A stretch of 39,551 bases of DNA from a virus, in the IMG/VR virus record IMGVR_UViG_3300040816_000283, positions 1-39,551 of that record; one strand, 5' to 3'. Below are positions 15,096 through 22,795 of this stretch, piece after piece. Position numbers and translations under genes: made by a program. Numbering within the stretch: the first letter of the stretch is position 1; the number at the start of each line of letters is the position of its first letter. The notes beneath the pieces were generated by a model. It was not told where the DNA came from. It saw only the letters and a list, made by a program, of their open reading frames with translations, and did no database searches.

Positions 15096-15611
15096 TTAGG
15101 CGACTGCCGCTTCTTTACAGGCGAACCAGTCGCTTAGGAAGTCTTGACTCCATCCGCGATGTCCATCTTCCATAAGATACATACACTTATAGTCGATTCG
15201 CTCCTGGCTAGGGCCCATTAGGAAGCTCTCGGTTTTTTCTACGATCTCTCGTCTCATATAACCGAATTCGTCATTCTTTTGAATGCGAGTACCACGGAAC
15301 CTCTTAATCAGGGCGTCGTACTCGATAAAGGTAGGTGTCTCCCACTCTTCGATATGATCCTCGAGTTTGAAGTCAATATCGTCGATGAGATCGGAGTGAA
15401 TAATGATCTCTTCCCAAGATTCGTTGCGAACCTCGATTAGTGATTCTAGCTTAGCCCAGAAGTCCTTACAGCCCGACTGCTCTACAGTCACGCCTTCCAT
15501 AATGAAGGTATCGCCGCCCTTGAACTTCCAATACTGCGGACACTCGCCCTTGCCGTCCCAATCATGGGCGCCATAGTTCTCACGGGTTTGTGTCTGTATT
15601 ACGATTTTCAT
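15096..15611 (-). CDS. Conserved early phage protein of unknown function
   Basis: A 171-residue acidic protein starting MKIVIQTQTRENYGAHDWDG. Proteins opening with this MKxVIQTQxRENYxAH pattern, followed by PxYWKFKGG, are widespread in T4-like phages of marine hosts and vibrios as I recall them, without known function. Trp-rich segments (GHRGWSQDFLSDWFACKEAA) close the protein. No enzyme motif is visible. It has its own early promoter (15646-15674) and is followed by another promoter, so it is a single-gene unit. Early solo expression suggests a host-takeover role, which is inference. Confidence 0.75.
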   Translation of the reverse strand: MKIVIQTQTRENYGAHDWDGKGECPQYWKFKGGDTFIMEGVTVEQSGCKDFWAKLESLIEVRNESWEEIIIHSDLIDDIDFKLEDHIEEWETPTFIEYDALIKRFRGTRIQKNDEFGYMRREIVEKTESFLMGPSQERIDYKCMYLMEDGHRGWSQDFLSDWFACKEAAVA

Positions 15612-15645
15612 GCTCTAAACTCCAATTTCTTCAGTTTATACAAGT

Positions 15646-15674
15646 ATTATACAGGGTATTTTACCAAATGTCAA
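15646..15674 (-). promoter_or_regulatory. Early sigma70-like promoter with ATACTTGTAT start palindrome
   Basis: Minus-strand TTGACA (15669-15674), 17-base spacer, TATAAT (15646-15651). The -10 runs into the palindrome ATACTTGTAT (15638-15647), shared with the promoters at 35188 and 38225. Confidence 0.9.
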
Positions 15675-15701
15675 GCATTATTTTGACTTTTTTTCACTTT
15701 T

Positions 15702-17057
15702 TTAGAAGTTTTTGGGTACATCTTCGGGTTTGAGTACGTTATACGGGACTAGATTAGGGGATTTGGCGCCATCTCGCCAGAAATTTCCGTTCGTATGTAG
15801 GTCCATATCACTGATATAGTCCTTTTCATTCAATGAGTTACAGTAAGCACTAAAGTCCACAAACCAATCGTCATATTTATCCTTATAGGCCTGATAATCC
15901 ACTCTATTTTGCGCTATAAGGGTACGTTTATTGCGTAACTGTATAGCATTACACTCTTCGACAACCTGGTTATAGGAGCTCTCAGGGAGGGCACAGATAC
16001 GCTCTACTTCAGCCACGATAGCGTCTAATCGCTCTGCGGGGTCGTATATTGTGTCATATGTTTCGTCTATCCAAGGTGAGAATGATTCGTATCCGCATAG
16101 TTTTAGCTCTTCTAGAAACCCTGGGGTAGTATGTACTAGGTGAGGAGTCTCTGCCATAATAGCTTTGTAGAACTTCTCCGTAGCGAATGAGGGTGAGAAC
16201 TCGTGTACCTTGAGCTTACCCTCATTGTGCAAGATCTGGGCGTGATTGTAGTTCTTGTAGGGTAGGTAGTGTGACTCTACGACAATGTGGAAGTCTGCTG
16301 AGGCAATTGCTCTAGGGACTATTGGCCCAAACTTACTAAGTCTGCCTGTTTTAAAGTGGCTGGTCTCGTTGATCTCATAGGGGATACCAGTGATCCAACT
16401 CTCACAAGCAGGCTTGCCATATCCCATTTCCCTAGCCATGTCCAGAAGAGTTTGAATGGGATACCTAAAGTAATTTCCATCAAAGCCATTTTCATATGGG
16501 TTTAGATTGTGAAACGAGTATGAGAAGTGTTTGAGTAGATCCTTATCTACGAGTTTTAGGTATAGCTCGAACCTGTCCTCGTTAAAGTTTCTGCTAAGTA
16601 TATTGAATTTAGTTCGTTCTGTTAATTCAGAGGTATCAACATTCTTACATCTAACCTGCAAAGGACTATATAGAATAAATTCAATGTCTGGCATATCAGA
16701 AAATATTCTTTGACAGAACTTTCTGAACATCTGATCTTTAACCACGAATACTATCTTGTTACCAGGTATCTGCCACTCTTTTATCCTGCGTCTAAAGTCT
16801 CGAACAACTGGTAGATTAAAATAGTCATCGCAGAAATTAATTAACAGTCTTACATTAGGTTTGTTTTTTAAATGGATTAGATGCGGGTCATCCAAATTAT
16901 TGAAAAGATCTACGAAAGGATAAGACCTCATTGCTTGATCTAATCTGTCAAACAATAGAACAGCGTTGTCGTCTTCTAATGCCTTGTTCCAAGGTAGAAC
17001 AGGACCGTAAAGATAGATATCCTCTTTTTTAATCCTGTGGTAAAAATTTGTTGGCAT
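15702..17057 (-). CDS. Putative glycosyltransferase (exostosin / GT10-like C-terminal pattern)
   Basis: A 451-residue protein. The C-terminal half has a pattern often seen in phage glycosyltransferases of the exostosin or fucosyltransferase type. It reads ADFHIVVESHYL, then ATEKFYKAIMAETPHLVHTT, then GYESFSPWIDETYDTIYDPA and ERLDAI. The order S-E-K-x-x-K-A-I, P and the DExYD motif fits a nucleotide-sugar-binding Rossmann domain. The N-terminal half (YGPVLPWNKALEDDNAVLLF) would be the acceptor domain. No signal peptide or membrane span is seen, so it acts in the cytoplasm. The donor is unknown. It lies three bases after the 2OG-oxygenase gene, so the two may modify the same product. Confidence in sugar transfer is moderate. 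Confidence 0.6.
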   Translation of the reverse strand: MPTNFYHRIKKEDIYLYGPVLPWNKALEDDNAVLLFDRLDQAMRSYPFVDLFNNLDDPHLIHLKNKPNVRLLINFCDDYFNLPVVRDFRRRIKEWQIPGNKIVFVVKDQMFRKFCQRIFSDMPDIEFILYSPLQVRCKNVDTSELTERTKFNILSRNFNEDRFELYLKLVDKDLLKHFSYSFHNLNPYENGFDGNYFRYPIQTLLDMAREMGYGKPACESWITGIPYEINETSHFKTGRLSKFGPIVPRAIASADFHIVVESHYLPYKNYNHAQILHNEGKLKVHEFSPSFATEKFYKAIMAETPHLVHTTPGFLEELKLCGYESFSPWIDETYDTIYDPAERLDAIVAEVERICALPESSYNQVVEECNAIQLRNKRTLIAQNRVDYQAYKDKYDDWFVDFSAYCNSLNEKDYISDMDLHTNGNFWRDGAKSPNLVPYNVLKPEDVPKNF

Positions 17058-17060
17058 AAC

Positions 17061-17798
17061 CTACTTCCTGGTTGGGATATCGAATGGTTCGTTAGATTCT
17101 TTGTCGTACCAATATAAACTCCTATGAGGTCTATCCTCTGTTTTATAATCGGCATCACTATAGTAATAGAATAATCTAAATGTTGTCCTATGTACACCTG
17201 CAGGACATTTCAGTGGCTCTGGATATCCGTGGAATCCTCGGTTACTGTAATTCCATATTACTGCGCTATTAAATAGGCAAGGAAATTCTTTTACTTTATT
17301 TTCTTTTTGATTGTCCCAGAACTCTAATGCTCCGCCCCATTCAGGATCCCAATCGGGTGTGAGGTAAACAATTAATGACTGAGCTCTGTGTAATTTGAAT
17401 TGGTCGTTCCAGTTAAAATCAGAATGTACTTGCAAGGAATCATTGGTCCAACTTTTAGAATACCCACCACCTACAATAAACGGATCGCCTATAGATCCTT
17501 CAGTTCCGGTTATTCTATTTAACCAGTCTATACCTAATGAACTGTGCATAGCGTTTACAAATTCTGTTGCAACAGGTAAGTGTTCTAACTTATTACACTC
17601 TTGCATATGACTTCCCTTGCGATCAAAGGTAGTCCACAGGTGTTCGGGCGTGTTTTTTGCCTCGGCAAACATTTTCCTTGCGATCATATCTGGAAGGAAA
17701 TCGTTTAAGTAGACGTGAGGTACTGGAACTTCTGTTTGGTAATTGCTTTTGTATTGCTCAGGCGAGAACTTCTCTCTGATATAACGTATGCTTTCCAA
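17061..17798 (-). CDS. 2OG-Fe(II) oxygenase
   Basis: A 245-residue protein with the iron-binding triad of 2-oxoglutarate dioxygenases. It has H125-S-D127 in SLQVHSDFNW and H190 in NRGFHGYPEP. Arg204 or Arg208 (GVHRTTFRLF) can bind 2-oxoglutarate. SLIVYLTPDWDPEWGGALEF is the conserved strand pair between the motifs. Such enzymes hydroxylate proteins, nucleic acids or sugars. The start is probably TTG at 17796-17798, immediately after the TAA of the EF-hand gene and preceded by GGGAAG. The first internal ATG would cut into the fold. Its position beside a putative glycosyltransferase suggests modification of a glycan or virion protein, an inference. Confidence 0.85.
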   Translation of the reverse strand: MESIRYIREKFSPEQYKSNYQTEVPVPHVYLNDFLPDMIARKMFAEAKNTPEHLWTTFDRKGSHMQECNKLEHLPVATEFVNAMHSSLGIDWLNRITGTEGSIGDPFIVGGGYSKSWTNDSLQVHSDFNWNDQFKLHRAQSLIVYLTPDWDPEWGGALEFWDNQKENKVKEFPCLFNSAVIWNYSNRGFHGYPEPLKCPAGVHRTTFRLFYYYSDADYKTEDRPHRSLYWYDKESNEPFDIPTRK

Positions 17799-18119
17799 TT
17801 ACTTCTTCCCAAGTGCCTGCGCCCCAAAGAATGCGGCTACAATACCTGCGACTGCTACAAAATATGTAGCTGCCATGTCGCCTAAGATTTGACTTGCTGA
17901 GTCTAGGCCTATGAGGACTGCGAGAACAACAGCAAAAGGATAAAGCAACATACCACCTAGTGCGAACCACGCCATTTTACGTTGGGCATCTCGCATCGCA
18001 TCTTCATCTTCTAGGCGCTTACGTTTAAACTCCATATACATTTCATGCTCTGCTCTACTGACTTTTCCGTCACCATTGCTATCTGCTTCATGGAAAGCGG
18101 TTTTATTTTCTTCAGACAT
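17799..18119 (-). CDS. EF-hand protein with two transmembrane helices
   Basis: A 106-residue protein. Residues 13-24 read DSNGDGKVSRAE, a complete EF-hand calcium loop (D13, N15, D17, S21 and E24 in liganding positions). A charged helix follows (FKRKRLEDEDAMRDAQRK). Two transmembrane segments come next, at about residues 50-71 and 82-102, separated by a short polar stretch. Similar EF-hand membrane proteins occur in marine T4-like phages as I recall them. The small size and two-helix topology would suit a holin or a calcium-responsive membrane protein, but neither is shown. AGGAGG precedes the ATG. A TATAAATA late octamer about 50 bases upstream supports late expression, which would fit lysis. 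Confidence 0.8.
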   Translation of the reverse strand: MSEENKTAFHEADSNGDGKVSRAEHEMYMEFKRKRLEDEDAMRDAQRKMAWFALGGMLLYPFAVVLAVLIGLDSASQILGDMAATYFVAVAGIVAAFFGAQALGKK

Positions 18120-18127
18120 TATGCCTC

Positions 18128-18874
18128 CTATTTTGCATACTTGCTAATATGTGATATTAACTCCTCTTTATTTATATCACCTACAATGTCTGCAAAAGGA
18201 ATATATCCGATAGCTAACCTAGGGTCGTGAAATTGGTAAGGCATTTTGTCTGCCATTCGATGCCATGCTGGCTTAGCTACTCTCTGTAGCCAATCCTTTT
18301 CCATATCTTTTGTAATGGGATCTCCCATGTGCATAAAGAATGTAGCCCTTGCCCATATTTGTGGTTGAATCTGAGAACGTTTTATATTCCAGTCTTTTGT
18401 ATTTACAATCTCTGCAAAGTGTTTACCTACATGAGCATAGGCAAGATATAGTGTTCCTAACTTTCTTTGAACTGTAAACTTTGGAAATGCTTCGGTTGGA
18501 ATTCTATATGTTTTTTCTCCGTCGGTGTATCCCCATCTAGGAGGGGCACCAGTCTCTAATAATTCTATCTGATGAATGAGGTTGTTGATGTCGTCCCAAA
18601 TTAATTTATCTTCACGATTGGCAGTGTTTACTTGTATAGCAAATTGATTGTGCAAGCCATTGAAATCAAAGTCTTCTCGATTGCCAAAGTTTCTTTGTAA
18701 ATTAAAATGTGCTGCCTTATCCCACAAATCGTTTAGAAGTTTTTCTCTATCTTGTTCTAACCAAAAATATTCCCTAGAATATCTAACTTCTTGTTCTAAG
18801 AACCGTGCGTGATTTTGTGAGAATTTGTCTGCGTGTACAGCAAAGTCTAAATCGTTAAAACTTAATATCATCAT
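18128..18874 (-). CDS. Hypothetical protein downstream of gp41
   Basis: A 248-residue protein I do not recognise. The ATG at 18872-18874 is chosen because AAGGG stands five bases before it; a longer frame would run deep into gp41. It is rich in aromatic, His and charged residues (FSQNHARFLEQEVRYSREYF and IQPQIWARATFFMHMGDPI), mostly helical, with no signal peptide or membrane span. The 20-base overlap with the gp41 stop means it is co-translated with the helicase, so an early role near replication is possible. No catalytic motif stands out. Confidence 0.65.
   Translation of the reverse strand: MMILSFNDLDFAVHADKFSQNHARFLEQEVRYSREYFWLEQDREKLLNDLWDKAAHFNLQRNFGNREDFDFNGLHNQFAIQVNTANREDKLIWDDINNLIHQIELLETGAPPRWGYTDGEKTYRIPTEAFPKFTVQRKLGTLYLAYAHVGKHFAEIVNTKDWNIKRSQIQPQIWARATFFMHMGDPITKDMEKDWLQRVAKPAWHRMADKMPYQFHDPRLAIGYIPFADIVGDINKEELISHISKYAK
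18169..18176 (-). promoter_or_regulatory. T4-type late promoter octamer
   Basis: Minus-strand TATAAATA inside the 3' end of the gene at 18128-18874, about 50 bases before the ATG of the EF-hand gene. The match is perfect and well placed, but it lies in coding sequence and could be chance. Confidence 0.5.
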
Positions 18875-20237
18875 ATCCACCCTTTTGCAATTTAAATGAG
18901 GCACCATACTGTGGAGTCTGTTCAGCACCCGAGTCTTGTAAGTCGGCTTGTGGATTTTCTAAATCAAACAATTTCATTCTCGCTCTATCTACACCAACCA
19001 TAAATCTTTTGTTCTTAGTAGGATCAGCATAACGATTCTTCAACTGTTTAACCATCAATTGTCCTAACTGTTCTATCTCTTCTGTACTTATAAGAGCAAA
19101 CATCAAGTCTGCTGTAGCAGGCAAACCAAATGATTCTGAGGTATCCGTCAATTCAACGTCACTGTTTCCATAACCACCTCGAGTTGTCTGTGTCGCTGAC
19201 ATAATAGGAAGATCAAACTCTACTGCCAAGCCACGTAGCTCTTCTGCAATACTCTTAATAATTGTATAGCTGTTCGCGGCATTGCCAGGACGGAATCGAG
19301 AACTACCACAAATGTTTAGATAGTCAATAAAGATAATGTCAGGAGCAAAGTTACGCTTGAGTCTAAGTTCATTCAACAATGCTTTAAAATGTCCGGCGTG
19401 TGCCGATGCTGTAGGATATTCTTTAACAATTAACTTACCATTAATTTTTTTATTAATTTTAGAAATCCTATCGTCGAACATACTCTTAGGCATATCCTTC
19501 AAATCCTGAATAGGAATGTTCATTAAGTTCGCATCAATACGTTCTGCAATTCTTTCCTCGGACATTTCAAGTGTAATGTACAAAACATTTTTGCCTGTGC
19601 TAATAGCGCCTGCTGCCATATGACACATAAACAAAGACTTACCTACACCTGTACCTGCAAGTGCTATGTTCAATGTTTTATTTGCTAGTCCGCCTTCAGT
19701 AATCTTGTTAAACATCTCCAAGTCAAAGGGCATCTTCTCTTCTAGTCTGTGATAAAATTCAAAACGCTGATCTGCGTTCTCAATATAATCGTGTCCTACG
19801 TTATTGTCGAACCCAACTGCAAGAGCGTCTGACAATATACTAGGTAATGCATCTGTACTGTACTGCTGATTCTTACCATCAATAATCTGAATCGAATCCA
19901 TAATAGCATTGTAGAGTGCCTTGTCCTTACAGAATTTTTCTGTTTCTTCAACCAACCATTTAGTATCTAGTTCTTTATCTTCTACATTGTTGAGGAACTC
20001 ATTTATCTCTTTGTCCTCAATCTCAGACACACGTCTATCATCTTGACAGGCAATAACGATTGCCTCTTTACTAGGGCAAGCATTATACTTCTCAGCATAC
20101 TCCCAAATTTTAAGATAGATTGTACGTTCTGCAGAGTCGTTGAAATATTCACTTTTCAAAAAAGGAATAACTTTCCTAAGATATTCCTCATCATAAAATA
20201 ATTTTGTAAGTATAATTCTTTCGACTCTATTTTCCAT
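18855..20237 (-). CDS. 41: Replicative DNA helicase (T4 gp41-like)
   Basis: A 460-residue DnaB-type helicase, close to T4 gp41 (475). GTGVGKS at residues 195-201 is Walker A. VLYITLEMSEERIAERIDAN is the following conserved stretch, matching the VLYISMEMAEE of T4. DIIFIDYLNIC near 294-304 is Walker B. SATQTTRGGYG and FGLPATADLMFALI match the later motifs. The N-terminal 150 residues fit the helical collar of DnaB proteins. It unwinds the parental duplex 5' to 3' on the lagging strand and partners with the gp61 primase. The start overlaps the upstream SDR gene as TGATG. No promoter lies directly upstream, so it is probably read from the uvsX promoter through the metzincin cassette. Confidence 0.95.
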   Translation of the reverse strand: MENRVERIILTKLFYDEEYLRKVIPFLKSEYFNDSAERTIYLKIWEYAEKYNACPSKEAIVIACQDDRRVSEIEDKEINEFLNNVEDKELDTKWLVEETEKFCKDKALYNAIMDSIQIIDGKNQQYSTDALPSILSDALAVGFDNNVGHDYIENADQRFEFYHRLEEKMPFDLEMFNKITEGGLANKTLNIALAGTGVGKSLFMCHMAAGAISTGKNVLYITLEMSEERIAERIDANLMNIPIQDLKDMPKSMFDDRISKINKKINGKLIVKEYPTASAHAGHFKALLNELRLKRNFAPDIIFIDYLNICGSSRFRPGNAANSYTIIKSIAEELRGLAVEFDLPIMSATQTTRGGYGNSDVELTDTSESFGLPATADLMFALISTEEIEQLGQLMVKQLKNRYADPTKNKRFMVGVDRARMKLFDLENPQADLQDSGAEQTPQYGASFKLQKGGYDDIKF

Positions 20238-20851
20238 CAGCTAAGTTCCAAGTTGTAAACGAATAAACCGTCTCGGTTAAAGTAGTTATCCATTGTGAAT
20301 AAAATAGCATTATATATTACTTCAGGATCAAATGCAACATCTTTTAGTCCTGTTTGGTTAAGTGTTCTACCGGCTTTAATAGGACCAAACTTAATATTGC
20401 ATATTTGTTTATCTAGGCAAAAATTGTTAACGTTGCCTTTAGTTCTTCGGTATTCTCTTTCATCGTCGTCTAAGAATATATTTTTAGTTGCTAACAACTC
20501 GTCAGAATATTGATCGATTGTTCCACCTATGTTAATTAACATTACCCTGTCATTACCTGTAGGCCACATCTTAAGAGTATGCCAGTCTGAATAATGGTTG
20601 CCATACAAGTCCATTAACATATGCATCTGGGCATCGTCCCATGCCGAAAAGTTATAAGCGTTGTTAATTATAACATCACACTCTTTAGACTTTTCTACAA
20701 TAGACTGCCTGTCTTCTGCATTTGAAATATCGTATCCTAGACTTTTAGAGAATCCAATAACATCGTTACCTAACTCCTGTAAGTTTTCAAATACAAGTTT
20801 ACCAAGTCCTTGTGTATGTCCAATGACTGCTATCTTTTTACCCGTGATCAT
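20237..20851 (-). CDS. Short-chain dehydrogenase/reductase-like protein
   Basis: A 204-residue protein with an N-terminal Rossmann fold. KIAVIGHTQGLGKLVFENLQ has the glycine-rich cofactor loop GHTQGLGK, and CDVIINNAYNFS matches the NNAG position. YRRTKGNVNNFC carries a YxxxK pair at the right place for the SDR catalytic tyrosine and lysine. It is shorter than typical SDRs (about 250), so the substrate loop region is reduced. The natural substrate is unknown. It stands between a radical SAM gene, which it overlaps by 14 bases, and gp41, with a TGATG overlap. It thus forms a coupled set with the metzincin and radical SAM genes. AAGGAG precedes its ATG. Confidence 0.75.
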   Translation of the reverse strand: MITGKKIAVIGHTQGLGKLVFENLQELGNDVIGFSKSLGYDISNAEDRQSIVEKSKECDVIINNAYNFSAWDDAQMHMLMDLYGNHYSDWHTLKMWPTGNDRVMLINIGGTIDQYSDELLATKNIFLDDDEREYRRTKGNVNNFCLDKQICNIKFGPIKAGRTLNQTGLKDVAFDPEVIYNAILFTMDNYFNRDGLFVYNLELS

Positions 20852-21719
20852 ATATAATCTCCTTAATTTTTATTTCGTTGGGTCTCATCTGACGATGAGG
20901 AACATCAACTCCTGTATTAAATCCTAAGCAGACTCGGCATGCTTGGATATTTGTTTCCGACTCCATCATATTTTTAATCAATTCACCTGTGTTTTCTTGG
21001 TGAAGTGGAATTGCATCTTTGCTAAAATCAAAGGGAGGTTCTATTCCGCTCTGTTCATATAACTTTGCCTTAACATAAGTCATTGGACATCTGTAAAAGT
21101 GTCCGCCGTATATTGCAACTGCGCTATCCTTCAACCAACATTTTTTCCAAATGTCTAAGGCTTCTTCTTCTGTATTTAATGTGTCTTTATGGTGCATCAC
21201 TTTGAAATGCCCATTTACAATGTTAACCTCAGCACCCTTTGCTACAATATCTCTTTGGTATCCTACTAGGGTTTTAACAACTTCCATGTCTGTTAAAACT
21301 CTAAGATGTAGTTTAGGATATATTTTTTGATACCCTTCAATCTTTTTAATTATTTTATCATAGTTTATATTTGTATCTCGGTATATGCTGAGATTAATTG
21401 CATCTAAATTTTTCCAAAATTCTTCAGGCTGAGACAACAGGTTTATACCATTAGTAATGATACAGTTCATTTTAGCCAGGCCAATCTCTTTAGGGTATTT
21501 TAAAAACTCGACAATCTCTGGGTGTAGTGTACACTCGCCACCGGTGAACCTGGCTATGTCTAGTTCATAATACTTATTTAGAGCATCGCAATCCTTTTTA
21601 AATTGCTCTAAAGATTCAAACTCTGGTTTTAGATATGGACTTGCCATAGAACAATTAAGGCACTTCAGGTTGCAATGCAACACTGGGTACATTTCAATAT
21701 AGTTCTTTTTATACTTCAC
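20838..21719 (-). CDS. Radical SAM enzyme, SPASM-like C-terminus
   Basis: A 293-residue protein. Residues 16-23 read CNLKCLNC, the CxxxCxxC cluster motif. FTGGECTLHPE supplies the GGE motif that binds S-adenosylmethionine. MNCIITNGINLL and INLSIYR are barrel strands. A later group of Cys (KKCWLKDSAVAI, YRCPMTY, ACRVCLGFN) could bind an auxiliary cluster, as in SPASM/Twitch domains used in peptide maturation. The start is a GTG at 21717-21719 overlapping the metzincin stop as TAGTG, with GGAG five bases upstream. The product is unknown. Peptide or sugar modification is typical for such proteins, and coupling to a protease gene makes peptide maturation one hypothesis. Confidence 0.85.
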   Translation of the reverse strand: MKYKKNYIEMYPVLHCNLKCLNCSMASPYLKPEFESLEQFKKDCDALNKYYELDIARFTGGECTLHPEIVEFLKYPKEIGLAKMNCIITNGINLLSQPEEFWKNLDAINLSIYRDTNINYDKIIKKIEGYQKIYPKLHLRVLTDMEVVKTLVGYQRDIVAKGAEVNIVNGHFKVMHHKDTLNTEEEALDIWKKCWLKDSAVAIYGGHFYRCPMTYVKAKLYEQSGIEPPFDFSKDAIPLHQENTGELIKNMMESETNIQACRVCLGFNTGVDVPHRQMRPNEIKIKEIIYDHG

Positions 21720-22597
21720 TAACGCTCCATAACAGAATTCAGTAATCTATCAAACTGCTTTGATGGGTCGCCACCATATGAAGTTTCATTATTAAAAACA
21801 GGATAATTGTATGGACCATATTTTTCATATGTTAATGAGACACTTGGCGCCGCGGCATTAATTGCCATTGAGGCCCTATGTTCTGAGTCACCATATTCCA
21901 CACCGTCTACTGTAAGCCAAAAATCGGAGTAATAGTTTACTCTATTTTTAGCGTAGGACATAATTGTTCCTGTATTATTTGATGCCTCGTAACCTGCCCC
22001 GACTTTAAAAGTGGGCTCTTCGTCTATAGTATGAGCCAATCCTAATTGATGTCCAATCTCATGTGCAAAGATATATTCAGTAGAAGTTTCTTGTTCAGGA
22101 TCTATGGTTGCAATGTCATTCTTGCTATAACAAGCAGTCATGCCCGCCGTCATACCTTCTCCTATCCATCGCCAACCTGCACCGCATACTTCCCAGTCTT
22201 GTTTATTATCCAACATAACATGAACCATGTCTGCTTCGTATTTGTCTACAAGCCAAGCCTTTTCATAAAAGGGTGAGTATTGATACCAGTCTTTTAAATC
22301 ATAAGCAAGTGTGATGTTACCCAAGTTGTCATATGTATTTTCAATATCAACAGGCTCTACGAATGCGGCTTCCATGTGAATTTGGACTCCGTTAATTTTG
22401 AAGATTTTATTCAACTGCCTAATATAACCAAACACTCTACGCCTGTCCATACGTTCATCTACAAACACACCTAATCGTATTGTGTTGACTCCTGGGCGAT
22501 ACACCATATCAATGTTAGCGAGATTTGATTCTACTCCATGACACGTTTCATAGTTTACTACATTACATTCAATGTAGTCTGCTTCTACATAGTCCAT
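21719..22597 (-). CDS. Metzincin-type zinc metalloprotease
   Basis: A 292-residue protein with a complete metzincin signature. HEIGHQLGLAH has H179, E180, H183 and H189 (HExxHxxGxxH). The Met-turn TGTIMSYAK has M213, about 24 residues after the last His. The N-terminal half (VNTIRLGVFVDERMD, then DMVHVMLDN) is the beta/alpha part of the catalytic domain. There is no signal peptide, so it acts in the infected cell's cytoplasm or is carried in the virion. The substrate is unknown. It is translationally coupled to the radical SAM gene downstream, and the Cys-rich small gene lies 10 bases upstream. Finding a metzincin inside a T4-like replication core is uncommon in my experience. Confidence 0.9.
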   Translation of the reverse strand: MDYVEADYIECNVVNYETCHGVESNLANIDMVYRPGVNTIRLGVFVDERMDRRRVFGYIRQLNKIFKINGVQIHMEAAFVEPVDIENTYDNLGNITLAYDLKDWYQYSPFYEKAWLVDKYEADMVHVMLDNKQDWEVCGAGWRWIGEGMTAGMTACYSKNDIATIDPEQETSTEYIFAHEIGHQLGLAHTIDEEPTFKVGAGYEASNNTGTIMSYAKNRVNYYSDFWLTVDGVEYGDSEHRASMAINAAAPSVSLTYEKYGPYNYPVFNNETSYGGDPSKQFDRLLNSVMER

Positions 22598-22606
22598 ATA
22601 ATATCC

Positions 22607-22795
22607 TTAACGAACGTCTTCTGCTATAAATTCTTCACGAACTACTTCCACACAAACTTCACAAAGATATAACTCTTCGACGTCTGTGTGAAAGCATAAT
22701 GCTCGATCTCCTTCCCAAATAGGAACTGAACAGCGATCGCAGGAGCCTTTAGACTTCTTCGTAGATTTGTTCAATATCTTCTGCAGAAATTTCAT
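22607..22795 (-). CDS. Small Cys-rich protein with two CxxC motifs
   Basis: A 62-residue protein. A basic N-terminus (MKFLQKILNKSTKKSKG) is followed by CDRCSVPIWEGDRALCFH and LYLCEVCVEV, so two CxxC pairs about 25 residues apart could bind one zinc ion as a zinc ribbon. It overlaps the last 47 bases of uvsX in another frame and fills the gap before the metzincin gene. The start codon context is weak, and a TTG a few codons later is an alternative. It might be a small DNA/RNA-binding ribbon. It could also be a peptide substrate for the protease/radical SAM pair, but nothing shows that. Confidence 0.6.
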   Translation of the reverse strand: MKFLQKILNKSTKKSKGSCDRCSVPIWEGDRALCFHTDVEELYLCEVCVEVVREEFIAEDVR

